Source: Lachnospiraceae bacterium (GTDB lineage: Bacteria; Bacillota; Clostridia; Lachnospirales; Lachnospiraceae). Taken from it: 64,000 nucleotides of DNA. Shown here in pieces: positions 52,239 through 61,358 of the stretch. Below the pieces are notes generated by a model. It was not told the DNA's origin. It worked only from the letters and a program-made list of their open reading frames with translations, and did no database searches. The stretch covers positions 62,001-126,000 of the forward strand of contig JAGASK010000013.1 of NCBI GenBank assembly GCA_017621815.1, given 5' to 3'. A program made the position numbers and the translations under genes. The first letter of the stretch is position 1. The number at the start of each line of letters is the position of its first letter.

Positions 52239-53365
52239 GCAGTGAGATCACAGATGCGGCTCAGGTAGTCCATGTGCTTTTTGAAGGCACGGAGCTCTTT
52301 ATCCGCATCACCGGGATAGGATTAAAGCCCCTGCAGCAGCTGACCAAGCTTCTGTACGCCCTTATGACAAGGGAAAAGCTGAATGGTAAAACTTCCATGA
52401 AGGATCTGTTAAAGCGCGGCGGTGAGCTGCACGTCTTCCGGTTCCCACAGGAGCAGCTTAAGAAGGTGGAGACCATGGCAAAGAAATATGGCATTCTTTA
52501 CAGTCTTGTGCCTGATTTTAATAAAGACGGTATGAGGGAGCTGGTGTTCCATTCCGATTCCCTGTCCCTTATGAATGCCATGATAGAGAAACTAAAGGCA
52601 GGGCAGGTGGTGGATCTGGAAGATTACCTGAAAACCGCATCGGAAAAGGACATTGACCGGTTCTATGAAGAAATGAAAGACAGAAATGCGGAAGAGAGGA
52701 CAGGGGAAAAGAAAACGGAGGAAAGGAGCAGTGCAGATATGCAAAAAGCGCAGGCTGCAAAAGCAGCAGAAAAAACGCAGGGCAAAATGCCTGACCTGTC
52801 CTTTATGGAAACGGGGTATCTGAAACTGAAGGATATCGAAGCGATCCCTTTAGGGGAAAGGTTAAATATCCTGAACCACTATCAGTCCGGTGCATATGAT
52901 CCCATTACCATTACGAGGAAGCTGGTCATCCGGGAGGAAGGGGAGCATATGGTAGTGCGGCTGCCAAGGGAGCCAGATAAGTTTATCCATATCCCCAAGG
53001 CGGATTTCTGGCTGCCGCCGGAAGGAAAGACTGCTCTTGCCTTTCTGAAACGGAAGGAAGAGATGAAGGTTGTAAATTCAAAGGGCGGGGAATTAAGAAG
53101 CATGAAAGGTACGGAGCTTTTCCGTGAATATTTTGACAAAGTCAATGAAAATGTCTGGCTTGCCATGGAGCGTGACAGGGAAGACAGGAAAGCAGATAAA
53201 GAAAAAAGTGCCGGAAAGGAAAGAGGAACAGAAAAGCATACGGAAAAAGATAATGCCAAAGTCCCAAAGATGAAAGGAAAGGCAGATAAGGCAGCAGAAA
53301 ATAAAGAAATAAAGGCCATAGGAGAGAATGTAAAGGAGATAGTAAAGCCGGTAAAAGGCAGGTGA
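52235..53365 (+). CDS. PcfB-like DUF3801 protein
   Basis: A 376-residue protein. Residues ~10-140 form the DUF3801/PcfB domain: FIRITGIGLKPLQQLTKLLYAL, SMKDLLKRGGELHVFRFP and FHSDSLSLMNAMIEKL. In PcfB-type systems it links relaxase and coupling protein. A longer C-terminal part with PREPDKFIHIPKADFWLP and a highly charged Lys/Glu tail follows, so it is larger than classic PcfB. It starts inside the previous stop (ATGA), and VirD4 starts 4 bp after its own stop. Confidence 0.8.
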   Translation: MSSEITDAAQVVHVLFEGTELFIRITGIGLKPLQQLTKLLYALMTREKLNGKTSMKDLLKRGGELHVFRFPQEQLKKVETMAKKYGILYSLVPDFNKDGMRELVFHSDSLSLMNAMIEKLKAGQVVDLEDYLKTASEKDIDRFYEEMKDRNAEERTGEKKTEERSSADMQKAQAAKAAEKTQGKMPDLSFMETGYLKLKDIEAIPLGERLNILNHYQSGAYDPITITRKLVIREEGEHMVVRLPREPDKFIHIPKADFWLPPEGKTALAFLKRKEEMKVVNSKGGELRSMKGTELFREYFDKVNENVWLAMERDREDRKADKEKSAGKERGTEKHTEKDNAKVPKMKGKADKAAENKEIKAIGENVKEIVKPVKGR

Positions 53366-53369
53366 TCGT

Positions 53370-55214
53370 TTGAAAAGACCAAATGTGTCCACCTGTCTTT
53401 TTTATGTCCTTCTGCTGGCAGGGTGCCTGTATCTGGGGCTTTTCCTCGGAGGAGTTATAGAGCAGGATATGACCATATATACGCTTGTCCCGGCGCTTAA
53501 GGAAGCATACGCCCATCCCTTTGAATTAAATGTAACAGCCTATACTCCTTATACTATAGCAGCGGTGTCGGCTACTGCCATTATGTACCTGATGGTGCAG
53601 AAAACAAACCAAAGGAATTACCGCTTTGGGAAGGAGCATGGCTCTGCCAGATGGGAGGAAGCAAAGGCGGTCACTAAAAGACTGGGAGATAAAGACGGAT
53701 ACCACCGCATCCTTTCACAAAATGTACGGATATCCTTAAATACCAGAAAGACCATGCTCAACAACAACGTGTTCTGCATCGGCGGGAGCGGTGCCGGAAA
53801 GAGTCTGTTTCTTATCAAGTGTAACCTGATGGAGATGCAGGGCAGTTTTGCAGCCACTGACCCCAAAGGGGAGCTCCTTGGAAGTGCAGGCGGGTACCTA
53901 AAAGCAAACGGTTACCAGATCAGGGTGTTTAACCTGATCAATCCCGGGGAGAGCAATGGTTACAATCCCTTTGCCTACATCCGCAGTGAAACGGACGTGA
54001 TCAAGCTGATCACCAACCTGATGAAAAATACCACGCCCAAGGGGAGCAGCAGCAATGACCCTTTCTGGGAAAAGGCTGAAAACCTGTTTTTACAGGCACT
54101 CTTTTACTATGTGTGGATGGAGATGCCGCCGGGAAGGAAAAACTTCCTGTCCGTCCTTGAGCTCCTTGCAGAAGCAAAGGTGGAAAAAGAGGAGCCAAGT
54201 AAGCTGGATCGGCGTTTTGACCTGCTGGCAAGGACCCATCCGATGGGGGAAAGACACCCGGCAGTGCGCCAGTACAGGAAGGTCATGGACGGGGCAGCCA
54301 GTACCGTAAAGAGCATCATCATTAGCGTAAACGCAAGGCTTGCATTCCTGGAAAATGAAGAGGTAAAGCAGCTCCTTGAAACAGATGAACTCCATTTTGA
54401 AGAGCTTGGCACAGGCAGGAACGGGGATAAAAAGACAAAGACAGCATTGTTTATCGTTACGCCAGATTCGGACAAATCCTATGCCTTTCTTGTAGGGATG
54501 CTCTATGAGCAGCTGATGCAGGAGCTTTACTGTCAGGCAGATACAAAATACGGGGGCAGGCTTCCCATCCATGTGACCATGTATCTGGATGAGTTTTATA
54601 ACACGCCCCTTCCGAATTCCTACTTAAATTTTTTGAGCACCATGAGAAGCAGGGAGATATCCAACGTGATCGTGGTGCAGAACATTGCCCAGGTGAAGGA
54701 GCTTTTCAAGGACAGCTGGGAGACCATACCGGGCAATGCGGACACCCTTGTGTATCTTGGGGGCAATGAGCAGGGGAGCCATAAATATATCAGTGAGCTC
54801 CTTGGAAAAGCCACCATTGATAAACGGAGCAGCGGAGAGACCATAGGGAAGCATGGCAGCGCCAGCAGGAACTATGACGTGCTTGGACGTGAGCTTATGA
54901 CACCGGATGAGGTAAGGAAACTGGACAATAGGAAGTGCATCGTCCTGATCCGGGGCTGTGACCCGGTCATAGATTTTAAATTCAATACCTTTAAGCATCC
55001 CATGTTCCAAAAAAGCGGGGATGGGAAAGGCAAGTGGTATGTGCACAATCCGCAGAAGAAAAAGGGGATGGATATCATGGACAAAGAAACTGCAGACCGG
55101 ATGAAAAAGGAAGCAGGGGAGGATGGGAATGTCATCATCACCACCATAAGGGCGGAAGAACTGATAAGCCTTGGAAATACACCGCCGGAAAGGCAGGAGG
55201 TACAGACAATGTAA
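53370..55214 (+). CDS. VirD4/TraG-type coupling protein
   Basis: The hexameric ATPase that recruits the relaxase-DNA complex to the secretion channel. The 614 residues start with two membrane helices (residues ~8-27 and ~55-72), then NYRFGKEHGSARWEEAK, Walker A GGSGAGKS (138-145), FAATDPKGELL, the Walker B-like MYLDEFYNTPLPNSYLNFLSTMRSREIS and a C-terminal ILIRGCDP-type segment. The start is TTG53370; the next ATG would delete the first membrane helix. It is co-transcribed with the DUF3801 gene upstream. Confidence 0.92.
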   Translation: MKRPNVSTCLFYVLLLAGCLYLGLFLGGVIEQDMTIYTLVPALKEAYAHPFELNVTAYTPYTIAAVSATAIMYLMVQKTNQRNYRFGKEHGSARWEEAKAVTKRLGDKDGYHRILSQNVRISLNTRKTMLNNNVFCIGGSGAGKSLFLIKCNLMEMQGSFAATDPKGELLGSAGGYLKANGYQIRVFNLINPGESNGYNPFAYIRSETDVIKLITNLMKNTTPKGSSSNDPFWEKAENLFLQALFYYVWMEMPPGRKNFLSVLELLAEAKVEKEEPSKLDRRFDLLARTHPMGERHPAVRQYRKVMDGAASTVKSIIISVNARLAFLENEEVKQLLETDELHFEELGTGRNGDKKTKTALFIVTPDSDKSYAFLVGMLYEQLMQELYCQADTKYGGRLPIHVTMYLDEFYNTPLPNSYLNFLSTMRSREISNVIVVQNIAQVKELFKDSWETIPGNADTLVYLGGNEQGSHKYISELLGKATIDKRSSGETIGKHGSASRNYDVLGRELMTPDEVRKLDNRKCIVLIRGCDPVIDFKFNTFKHPMFQKSGDGKGKWYVHNPQKKKGMDIMDKETADRMKKEAGEDGNVIITTIRAEELISLGNTPPERQEVQTM

Positions 55215-55348
55215 AAAAGCAGTTATCAGATTTAAGACAATGAAACAGCCAGCCTGTAAAAAGAGCTGTAAGTAACATATAAAACCGGCCCATGAAACAA
55301 AGTGATCAATAAATTAAATTTTTCAGAAAAAGAAAGGATTCAGACATT

Positions 55349-55693
55349 ATGAAAAGAAAAAATATAACTGTAACCACATTCAGTAAAAAGGGCAGATTAA
55401 AAAAGCACATCGTGCCCATGGCGGCAGGCATTGCCACAGCCGCATCCATGCTTACCATGCCGGTCTATGCCTCCGGCGTGGAAGAGGTATTAAACCCCAT
55501 CAACAACTTAAAGACACTGGTGCTCGCCATTATCGGGGCAGTGGGCGTCATCATCCTCGCAAAGAATGTCATGGAGTTTGCACAGGCTTATCAGCAGCAG
55601 GATTCCTCTACCATGAACTCTGCCTTAAAGGGCATTGTGGCAGGTCTTATTATGGCAGGCATTTCCGCGGTCATGACCTTCCTTGGATTTTAG
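55349..55693 (+). CDS. Maff2-like small membrane protein (pilin-like)
   Basis: A 114-residue exported protein. A basic start and signal segment (HIVPMAAGIATAASMLTMPVYA) is followed by two hydrophobic helices, LKTLVLAIIGAVGVIILAKNVMEF and GIVAGLIMAGISAVMTFLG. This is the Maff2/VirB2-like pattern next to TrbL-type genes, so it probably forms the pilus or channel core. AGAAAGG precedes ATG55349. The 134-bp gap upstream shows no terminator. TrbL follows 9 bp downstream. Confidence 0.8.
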   Translation: MKRKNITVTTFSKKGRLKKHIVPMAAGIATAASMLTMPVYASGVEEVLNPINNLKTLVLAIIGAVGVIILAKNVMEFAQAYQQQDSSTMNSALKGIVAGLIMAGISAVMTFLGF

Positions 55694-55702
55694 GAGGCGC
55701 TT

Positions 55703-56545
55703 ATGGAGATATTTAAATTAGGAGATGACATCCTTGCCCTGCTTGAAATGGTGATGGGGTTCTGGAACAACCAGATAAACCTTGTGTTCTCCCTCCTTGG
55801 GCAGTCGCCGGTCTCTTTTAAGGGCGGCGGTCCATGGGGGATCATTGAAAGCCTGCAGCCCCTGTTTGTGGGCATTGGAAGCGGTCTTGTGGTGCTGTTC
55901 TTTGTGATCGGGTTTTGCGCAGAGAGTGTGGATATCAGGGAGGAATTCCGTCTGGAAGCCATGATGCGCATGCTGATACGCCTTGGCATTGCACAGTGGC
56001 TTGTGGCAAATAACCTGACCATCTTAAAAGCATTCTTCTCAAGCATTGGTGCGCTGGTAAACCACCTTGGGAGCACCACCATGGCACAGGCCAGGATCGG
56101 CTCCCATGAAGCAGAGGTCATAGAAAATTTAGGCTTTGCCACCAGCCTTGTGTTCCTGATCCTGTCCGTGGTGCTTTCCCTGATCATTCTGGTATGCGGA
56201 TTTTTCATCATCTACACCGTGTACTTCCGGTTCTTAAAGATCATGGTGGTCGTACCGCTGGCGGCAATCGCCTTTTCCAGCCTTGCAGGGAACCGGACAG
56301 TGAGCAGCACCTGCGTCAGATATTTTAAATACTTTTTATCGGTTGTCATGGAGGCAGTCACCATGGCACTTGCTATTCTGATCTGCAATGCCTTTATCAG
56401 TGCCGGTCTTCCTTCCTTTACGGGAGGCTATGCAGACTGGGCGCAGGTGCTCATTTATCTTTGCGAGATCACCTTTACCATTGCCCTGACAGTGGCAGCC
56501 TGCAAAGGAGCCCAGTCATTAACTGGAAGGGCGCTTGGATTGTAG
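55703..56545 (+). CDS. TrbL/VirB6-like channel protein
   Basis: A 280-residue polytopic membrane protein with about six hydrophobic helices, for example FVGIGSGLVVLFFVIGFC, ATSLVFLILSVVLSLIILVCGF and KIMVVVPLAAIAFSSLAGN. It ends IALTVAACKGAQSLTGRALGL. The segment GNRTVSSTCVRYFKYFLSVVMEA is typical of the Firmicutes TrbL/CD0411-like family. It should be the inner-membrane channel of the secretion system. GGAGGCGCTT precedes ATG55703. Confidence 0.83.
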   Translation: MEIFKLGDDILALLEMVMGFWNNQINLVFSLLGQSPVSFKGGGPWGIIESLQPLFVGIGSGLVVLFFVIGFCAESVDIREEFRLEAMMRMLIRLGIAQWLVANNLTILKAFFSSIGALVNHLGSTTMAQARIGSHEAEVIENLGFATSLVFLILSVVLSLIILVCGFFIIYTVYFRFLKIMVVVPLAAIAFSSLAGNRTVSSTCVRYFKYFLSVVMEAVTMALAILICNAFISAGLPSFTGGYADWAQVLIYLCEITFTIALTVAACKGAQSLTGRALGL

Positions 56546-56669
56546 CCGGGGCAAAAAGGATAGCAGGGATCATAACCTTTGTAAAAAATAAAAAAGGAAA
56601 GACCGGGAAGTGTGAAAGATGATATCAAAAATAAAAAATCCATCCACATCCCGGCAGAAAGGAGAAAAA

Positions 56670-57086
56670 TTGATCATTGAAATAAATAAAGACATTGAAA
56701 AATATCAGGAAAGCGTGTGTCTGGGGCTTAGTGCGAAGCAGCTTGTCTATTCCATCCTTGCTCTTGGCAGTGGATGTATCATTGTATTTCTTCTGTATGA
56801 AAGGATCGGGCTGACCTTCAGCTGCTATGTGGCAGTCCCGGTGGTGGCGCCTATTGCCCTATGTGGTTTTTATTCCTACAATGGCATGGGCTTTCAGGAA
56901 GTGTTTACCCGGTATATGAAGAGCGTCTTTTGCAACAGAACGCTTATCTTCCGGGCAGGCGGTTACCGGGAGATGATGGCAGAGCTTCGTGCCATGGAAA
57001 TGAAACAGAGGAAAGAAGCGGAACTGGAGAGAAAGAGAATGAGGAAAAAGAAAATAAAATTTAATCGAAAAAACATAAAAAGCTAA
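56670..57086 (+). CDS. PrgI-family protein
   Basis: A 138-residue membrane protein of the PrgI (VirB3-like) family. It begins IIEINKDIEKYQESVCLGLSAKQLVYS, a family hallmark, and has two hydrophobic helices (ILALGSGCIIVFLLYERIGL and YVAVPVVAPIALCGFYSY), then EVFTRYMKSVF and a basic Lys/Arg tail. I place the start at TTG56670, preceded by AAAGGAG; an in-frame ATG at 56619 would add 17 residues that do not look conserved. In related elements VirB4 follows directly; here a 1.2-kb toxin-antitoxin cassette intervenes. Confidence 0.85.
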   Translation: MIIEINKDIEKYQESVCLGLSAKQLVYSILALGSGCIIVFLLYERIGLTFSCYVAVPVVAPIALCGFYSYNGMGFQEVFTRYMKSVFCNRTLIFRAGGYREMMAELRAMEMKQRKEAELERKRMRKKKIKFNRKNIKS

Positions 57087-57106
57087 TAGTTGTAAGAGAG
57101 TTCCTG

Positions 57107-57115
57107 TGGTATACT
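57107..57115 (+). promoter_or_regulatory. Extended -10 promoter of the toxin-antitoxin cassette
   Basis: TG-G-TATACT (57107-57115) is an extended -10 box, with a weak -35 TAGTTG 17 bp upstream. It lies 45 bp before the first small gene and suggests that the cassette is expressed separately from the transfer operon. Confidence 0.55.
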
Positions 57116-57159
57116 TAAAGAAAGAATTCTGTGGGCAGAATGGATAAGGAGGTCTTCAA

Positions 57160-57333
57160 ATGCCGGTAAGAGCAGATCAAGCAGGGGATTATGACCCGGA
57201 TATAATAAAAGTGGAAGGAATAGAGCCTACGCCGGAAATGAAGGGACTTTTGGAGCAAGAAAAGCGCGGCGAGATTACCATGGAAGAAATAAGGGACATA
57301 TTTAACAGCAGAGGATATAAGATGAAGCCATAG
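57160..57333 (+). CDS. Small antitoxin-like protein
   Basis: A 57-residue protein that begins MPVRADQAGDYDPDIIKVEG, continues TPEMKGLLEQEKRGEITMEEI and ends NSRGYKMKP. The second segment resembles VbhA-type or helical antitoxin tails, but the match is weak. TAAGGAGG precedes ATG57160. It is followed 64 bp later by the PIN-domain gene. It could be a first antitoxin, or a remnant of one, for an adjacent toxin. Function unconfirmed. Confidence 0.6.
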   Translation: MPVRADQAGDYDPDIIKVEGIEPTPEMKGLLEQEKRGEITMEEIRDIFNSRGYKMKP

Positions 57334-57397
57334 GAACCGCTGGCTATATAGGAACGTATGCGGCAGGATTATTAAGACAGACGGAAGGAGATGTTAT

Positions 57398-57904
57398 ATG
57401 AACAGGATAAAAATATATCTGGACACTTCGGTGATCAGTTACCTTGACCAGCAGGATGCACCTGAAAGGATGAAGGAAACACAGGAGATATGGGAGCTTT
57501 TTAAAAAAGGACAGTATGAGATATACATTTCCGATGTGGTGGTGTATGAGATTAATAAATGCGGTATGGAGAAAAGGGAAATTCTGTTGGATTATCTGGA
57601 CCAGATAGAGTATACTATAATTGAGACAGATGAAGGCACAGTGGAGCTTGCGGAGAAATTCATTGACTTTGGATTTTTGAAGCGGAAAAGCTATGATGAC
57701 TGCCGGCATATAGCGGCGGCGATCCTTGCAGGATGTGATTTCATCATATCATGGAATTTTAAGCATATCGTTAATGTAAAGACGATCCGCGGCATAAAAG
57801 CAATCACCACATATGAAGGATATAAAGACCTGATGATATACCCGCCATCGGCATTATTGGAAGAGGAGGATGAGGATTATGGCAGTGATGATAAAAGAAC
57901 CTGA
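57398..57904 (+). CDS. PIN-domain ribonuclease toxin candidate
   Basis: A 168-residue PIN-domain protein. It opens IKIYLDTSVISYLDQQ with the first catalytic Asp. A conserved acidic residue follows in ISDVVVYEINK, and SYDDCRHIAAAILAGCDFIISWNFKHI holds the third and fourth acidic positions (DD and WNFKH). These usually cleave RNA and act as toxins when unpaired. GGAAGGAGATG precedes ATG57398. The next gene starts within its 3' end, giving coupled expression with the likely antitoxin. Confidence 0.82.
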   Translation: MNRIKIYLDTSVISYLDQQDAPERMKETQEIWELFKKGQYEIYISDVVVYEINKCGMEKREILLDYLDQIEYTIIETDEGTVELAEKFIDFGFLKRKSYDDCRHIAAAILAGCDFIISWNFKHIVNVKTIRGIKAITTYEGYKDLMIYPPSALLEEEDEDYGSDDKRT

Positions 57905-58064
57905 GATCAGTGAACGTTTTGATCTGGATGATATCAGGAAGATACGTGAATACAATGCAGCAAAATATGAGCATATGACACCGGCAGAGATTGTGGCAGA
58001 CACAAAAGCCGGGGCAGCAGACCTTCTGGAGATCATGAAGAAGCGGAAGCTTATGAAAGTATAA
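57879..58064 (+). CDS. Antitoxin candidate for the PIN protein
   Basis: A 61-residue helical protein, MAVMIKEPEISERFDLDDIRKIREYNAAKYE and then MTPAEIVADTKAGAADLLEIMKKRK. Small size, charged character and a 26-bp overlap with the PIN gene fit an antitoxin. In this PIN subfamily the partner gene usually lies beside the toxin as here. GGAGG lies just before ATG57870/57879, so the exact start is open. A terminator follows at 58154. Confidence 0.65.
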   Translation: MAVMIKEPEISERFDLDDIRKIREYNAAKYEHMTPAEIVADTKAGAADLLEIMKKRKLMKV

Positions 58065-58153
58065 GAATTTCCAGATATTTTGTGCACAGAAGAGCAATAC
58101 AAAAGATTTATTGTCGGCGGCAGTACAGCCAGTCAAAAAATATATAAGGATTT

Positions 58154-58189
58154 AAACACACTTAAATACAGCTTTAGGTGTGTTTTTTT
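58154..58189 (+). terminator. Terminator of the toxin-antitoxin cassette
   Basis: AAACACAC (58154-58161) pairs with GTGTGTTT (58178-58185), with the T run to 58189. An inner CTTAA/TTAGG pairing lengthens the stem. It closes the cassette before the VirB4 gene. Confidence 0.82.
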
Positions 58190-58247
58190 CATGCCTGAAA
58201 CCAGCCCCTATCATAAAAATTAAATAGTAACTGTTAGACCATATCAG

Positions 58248-58287
58248 ACCCGGAAGGGAGTGCAGAAGCTCCCGTCCGGGTTCTTTT
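58248..58287 (+). terminator. Second hairpin upstream of VirB4
   Basis: ACCCGG (58248-58253) and CCGGGT (58276-58281), with inner GGGAG/CTCCC (58256-58260 and 58269-58273), form a two-part stem followed by TTCTTTT. It resembles a terminator, yet it lies only 40 bp before the VirB4 start. It may be part of the original transfer operon and read through, or limit VirB4 expression. Confidence 0.7.
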
Positions 58288-58321
58288 GTCTTCCTTTCCG
58301 GGCAGAAAGGAAAGACAAAAA

Positions 58322-60727
58322 ATGAGATTATTTCAGGACAAATTTTCAATCTATAAAAAGGCAGATGAGCCTTTATACAAGACCCCGGGGAGCGTGCAGG
58401 AGTGCATTGAGCTTGTGCGCATCTCGGAAAGCGGCATTTTTGAGGTGTCAAAAAACCGCTACAGCAAAAGCTACCTGTTCACAGATGTGAACTATAACAC
58501 CACCAGCGAGGCAGAGCAGGTACAGATCTTTGAAAGCTACTGTAAGTTCTTGAATGCCATGGACGTGGAATTTAAAGTGACCATCAACAACAAGAATAAG
58601 AACATGAAGACCCTCCGTGAGAAGGTGCTGTTTTCCAAAAAGGGTGACGGGAATGACAAGGAGCGTGAATGCTACAACCGCATCATGGAGAAAAAGATCA
58701 TGGAAGGGAAGCAGGGCACCTGGCAGGAAAGGTATCTTACGGTCTCCCTGATCAGGAAAAATTACGAGGAAGCCAAGGCTGCCTTTGCAAACCTTGAGGC
58801 AGTTCTGCAGAAAGCCTTCGGGGAGCTTGGGAGCGGGCTTACCGTTTTAAACGGTGTGGAGCGGTTGCGCATCCTCCATGATTTCTACCGCATGGGAGAG
58901 GAGGAAGCGTTTGCCTTTGACTTTGAGGAGGCAGTAAGGGTAAGGCGGGATTATAAGGACGATATCTGCAACAGCCGCTTAAAATTTTACCCCACTTACA
59001 TGGAAGATGAAAAGAAGTTTGCAAAGGTGCTTTTTATCAAGAAATACCCAAGCTCCTTATCAGACCGCTTCCTTACGGAGCTTGCCACTGTGCCTGCCCA
59101 CACCATCATCAGCATTGACGTTGCCCCGATCCCCAAGGATGTGACCACCAGCACCCTGCAAAAGAAGTACATGGGCATTGAGAGCGACATCATCAGACAG
59201 CAGAGGGTGAGAAATAAGAACAATGACTTTTCTTCTGACATTTCCTACAACAAGCGGACAGAAAAGCAGCAGATCGAGGAGATCATGGATGATGTCAGGG
59301 AGAATGACCAGCGGCTTTTCTTTGTGGCGGTGACCATCATCATCAAGGCAGACACCAAAGAGGAACTGAAAGCCATAGAGGAAACATTAGTGGCCATCGG
59401 CAAAAGGAACTCCTGCCAGATCGAGCCCCATTACTTAAAGCAGAGGGAAGCCTTAAATACAGCCCTTCCGATCGGCGTCAGACAGGTGGAGACCATGCGT
59501 ACCCTTATGACACAGTCTCTGGCGGTACTCATGCCCTTTAACGTGCAGGAGCTTTACCTGCCGGGGAAGGGCGGCACCTACTATGGCGTGAACCAGGTCA
59601 GCAGAAATATCCTTTTCGGGAACAGGAAGCGGCTGGTCAACGGGAACGGTTTTATCTTCGGGGTGCCCGGCTCCGGCAAGTCCTTCCTTGCCAAGATGGA
59701 GATGGGGAACGTGTTTTTAAATACGCAGGATGATATCATCGTCATCGATCCCCAGCATGAATACTTCGGCATTGCAGAAAAATTCGGCGGCCAGGTGGTG
59801 GTGTTCTCCACCTATACCGGGAACCACATCAACCCCATGGCCCTGCCGGAAGACCTTACCGACCTGCAGGGAGCCATAGCGGAAAAAGGGGAGTTTTTGC
59901 TCGGCATCTGTGAGCAGTGCATGGGAGAGAGCCTGAATTCCAGACAGAAATCCATCATTGACAGGTGTGTGCGCCTGCTCTATCAGGAGATCAGGGAAGA
60001 GTGCATGAGGAACCGGGGAAGGAAAGAAGGGGAAAAGGAAACACGCCTCTTTCAGCAGAAGACCTTAAGGGATTATTACGACATCCTTGTAAGCCAGCCG
60101 GAAATGGAGGCAAAGGAGCTTGCCCTGTCACTGGAATTATTTATCGGCGGTTCCCTGAATATCTTTGCCCATGAGACAAACGTGGATATGGACAACCGTT
60201 TTCTGGTCTATGGCATCCGGGATATGGGGAAGGAGCTGTCCGCCATCTCCATGCTGGTGATGATGGAGAACATCGGGAACCGCATCATGGAGAATGCCAA
60301 AAAGGGAAAGGCCACATGGCTCATCATTGATGAATTCCATGTGCTCCTTGATAAGGAATACTCCGCAAAATACCTGTTCTCCCTGTGGAAAAAGGTAAGG
60401 AAGCTTGGAGGGCTGTGCACCGGCATCACCCAGAACGTCATCGACATGCTCCAGAACTATACCGCCACCACCATGCTTGCCAATTCGGAGTTTGTGGCAC
60501 TCCTGCGTCAGGCACCCACAGACCTTGATAAGCTGTCGGAAGTCATCAACATCAGTAAAGAGCAGCTTAAATTTGTCCGCAATGCCCCAAGCGGCACAGG
60601 CATCTTAAAGCATGGCAACATGATCGTGCCCATGGACATCACCGTGGATAAGGACAGCCCCATCTATCAGCTGTTCTCCACAAATCCTTTCGAGGAAAAG
60701 GAGGCTGCCCATGAGAAAGAAGATTGA
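58322..60727 (+). CDS. VirB4/TraE-type conjugation ATPase
   Basis: The 801-residue ATPase powering the secretion channel. The N-terminal domain begins LFQDKFSIYKKADEPLYKTP. Walker A is GVPGSGKS (residues ~447-454), followed by DDIIVIDPQHEYFGIAEKFGG, and Walker B is TWLIIDEFHVLLDKEYS. GLCTGITQNVIDML and FVALLRQAPTDLDKLSEV complete the RecA-like core. ATG58322 is preceded by AGAAAGGAAAG; an upstream in-frame ATG at 58286 lies in the hairpin tail. It overlaps the next gene by 17 bp. Confidence 0.93.
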   Translation: MRLFQDKFSIYKKADEPLYKTPGSVQECIELVRISESGIFEVSKNRYSKSYLFTDVNYNTTSEAEQVQIFESYCKFLNAMDVEFKVTINNKNKNMKTLREKVLFSKKGDGNDKERECYNRIMEKKIMEGKQGTWQERYLTVSLIRKNYEEAKAAFANLEAVLQKAFGELGSGLTVLNGVERLRILHDFYRMGEEEAFAFDFEEAVRVRRDYKDDICNSRLKFYPTYMEDEKKFAKVLFIKKYPSSLSDRFLTELATVPAHTIISIDVAPIPKDVTTSTLQKKYMGIESDIIRQQRVRNKNNDFSSDISYNKRTEKQQIEEIMDDVRENDQRLFFVAVTIIIKADTKEELKAIEETLVAIGKRNSCQIEPHYLKQREALNTALPIGVRQVETMRTLMTQSLAVLMPFNVQELYLPGKGGTYYGVNQVSRNILFGNRKRLVNGNGFIFGVPGSGKSFLAKMEMGNVFLNTQDDIIVIDPQHEYFGIAEKFGGQVVVFSTYTGNHINPMALPEDLTDLQGAIAEKGEFLLGICEQCMGESLNSRQKSIIDRCVRLLYQEIREECMRNRGRKEGEKETRLFQQKTLRDYYDILVSQPEMEAKELALSLELFIGGSLNIFAHETNVDMDNRFLVYGIRDMGKELSAISMLVMMENIGNRIMENAKKGKATWLIIDEFHVLLDKEYSAKYLFSLWKKVRKLGGLCTGITQNVIDMLQNYTATTMLANSEFVALLRQAPTDLDKLSEVINISKEQLKFVRNAPSGTGILKHGNMIVPMDITVDKDSPIYQLFSTNPFEEKEAAHEKED

Positions 60728-61358
60728 AGAAGCCCTTACGGAATTTTTAACAGATATAAAAATACAGGAGAAAGAGCAGAAAAAAGGCATTCCGCTTGTC
60801 ACCTTTGTTTACAGGGAAGGAGATAAGGCGGTACTTTTAAAGGCGCTTCCCCTGCCGGTGGCAGATGCCCGGACGGAGAAAAATGAGTTTATGGGAAAGG
60901 AGCTTTTATACCGTGTGGACTATTTCCGGGAAGGGGAGAGAAGGCTGGCGTTTGGCGTGCTGCCTAAGATAAAGGAAGCAGCCTCGTTTTTAAAGCTCCT
61001 TGAAAATGCCACTGTCAAAGGTGGCGGTAGAGAGAATGGCACCATAAAAAGCAGCAGTAAAATGTCAGGAGACAGTAGCCTTTGTGAGTACCTGAAATTC
61101 CATCTTGCCTTATGCAGTTTGGAAGCTGTTGCAAGGGATGAACTGTCACTTGCTGCATTTATGAAAAGGGAAGAAGAAAAATCCAGCAGCCTTTCTCTTT
61201 CTGCCAATACTGCTCATTACAGCGAAGTTCTTTCTTATGTGCGTACAGGGAGGGATATCCTGAACGCCTGCACCCCGGACACAGCCCTTCCGCCTTTCCC
61301 TGACCGCAGCGCATTCATGGCCAGGTGGTACCGGGAGAAGGGACAGGGCAGCCTATGA
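60711..61358 (+). CDS. Transfer-operon hypothetical protein
   Basis: A 215-residue soluble protein between VirB4 and the NlpC/P60 protein, a place often held by an unknown gene in this element type. It begins with a charged helix (IEEALTEFLTDIKIQEKEQKK), then VTFVYREGDKAVLLKALPLPVA, EFMGKELLYRVDYFREGERRLAFGVLP and a Ser-rich middle. The C-terminus has TALPPFPDRSAFMARWYREKGQ. It starts inside the VirB4 gene and its stop overlaps the next start. I cannot assign a function. Confidence 0.65.
   Translation: MRKKIEEALTEFLTDIKIQEKEQKKGIPLVTFVYREGDKAVLLKALPLPVADARTEKNEFMGKELLYRVDYFREGERRLAFGVLPKIKEAASFLKLLENATVKGGGRENGTIKSSSKMSGDSSLCEYLKFHLALCSLEAVARDELSLAAFMKREEEKSSSLSLSANTAHYSEVLSYVRTGRDILNACTPDTALPPFPDRSAFMARWYREKGQGSL

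Noticed and set aside
53618-55147. Long minus-strand open frames across the transfer operon
   Set aside because: They mirror strongly coding plus-strand genes with clear motifs, and lack ribosome sites and recognisable domains.
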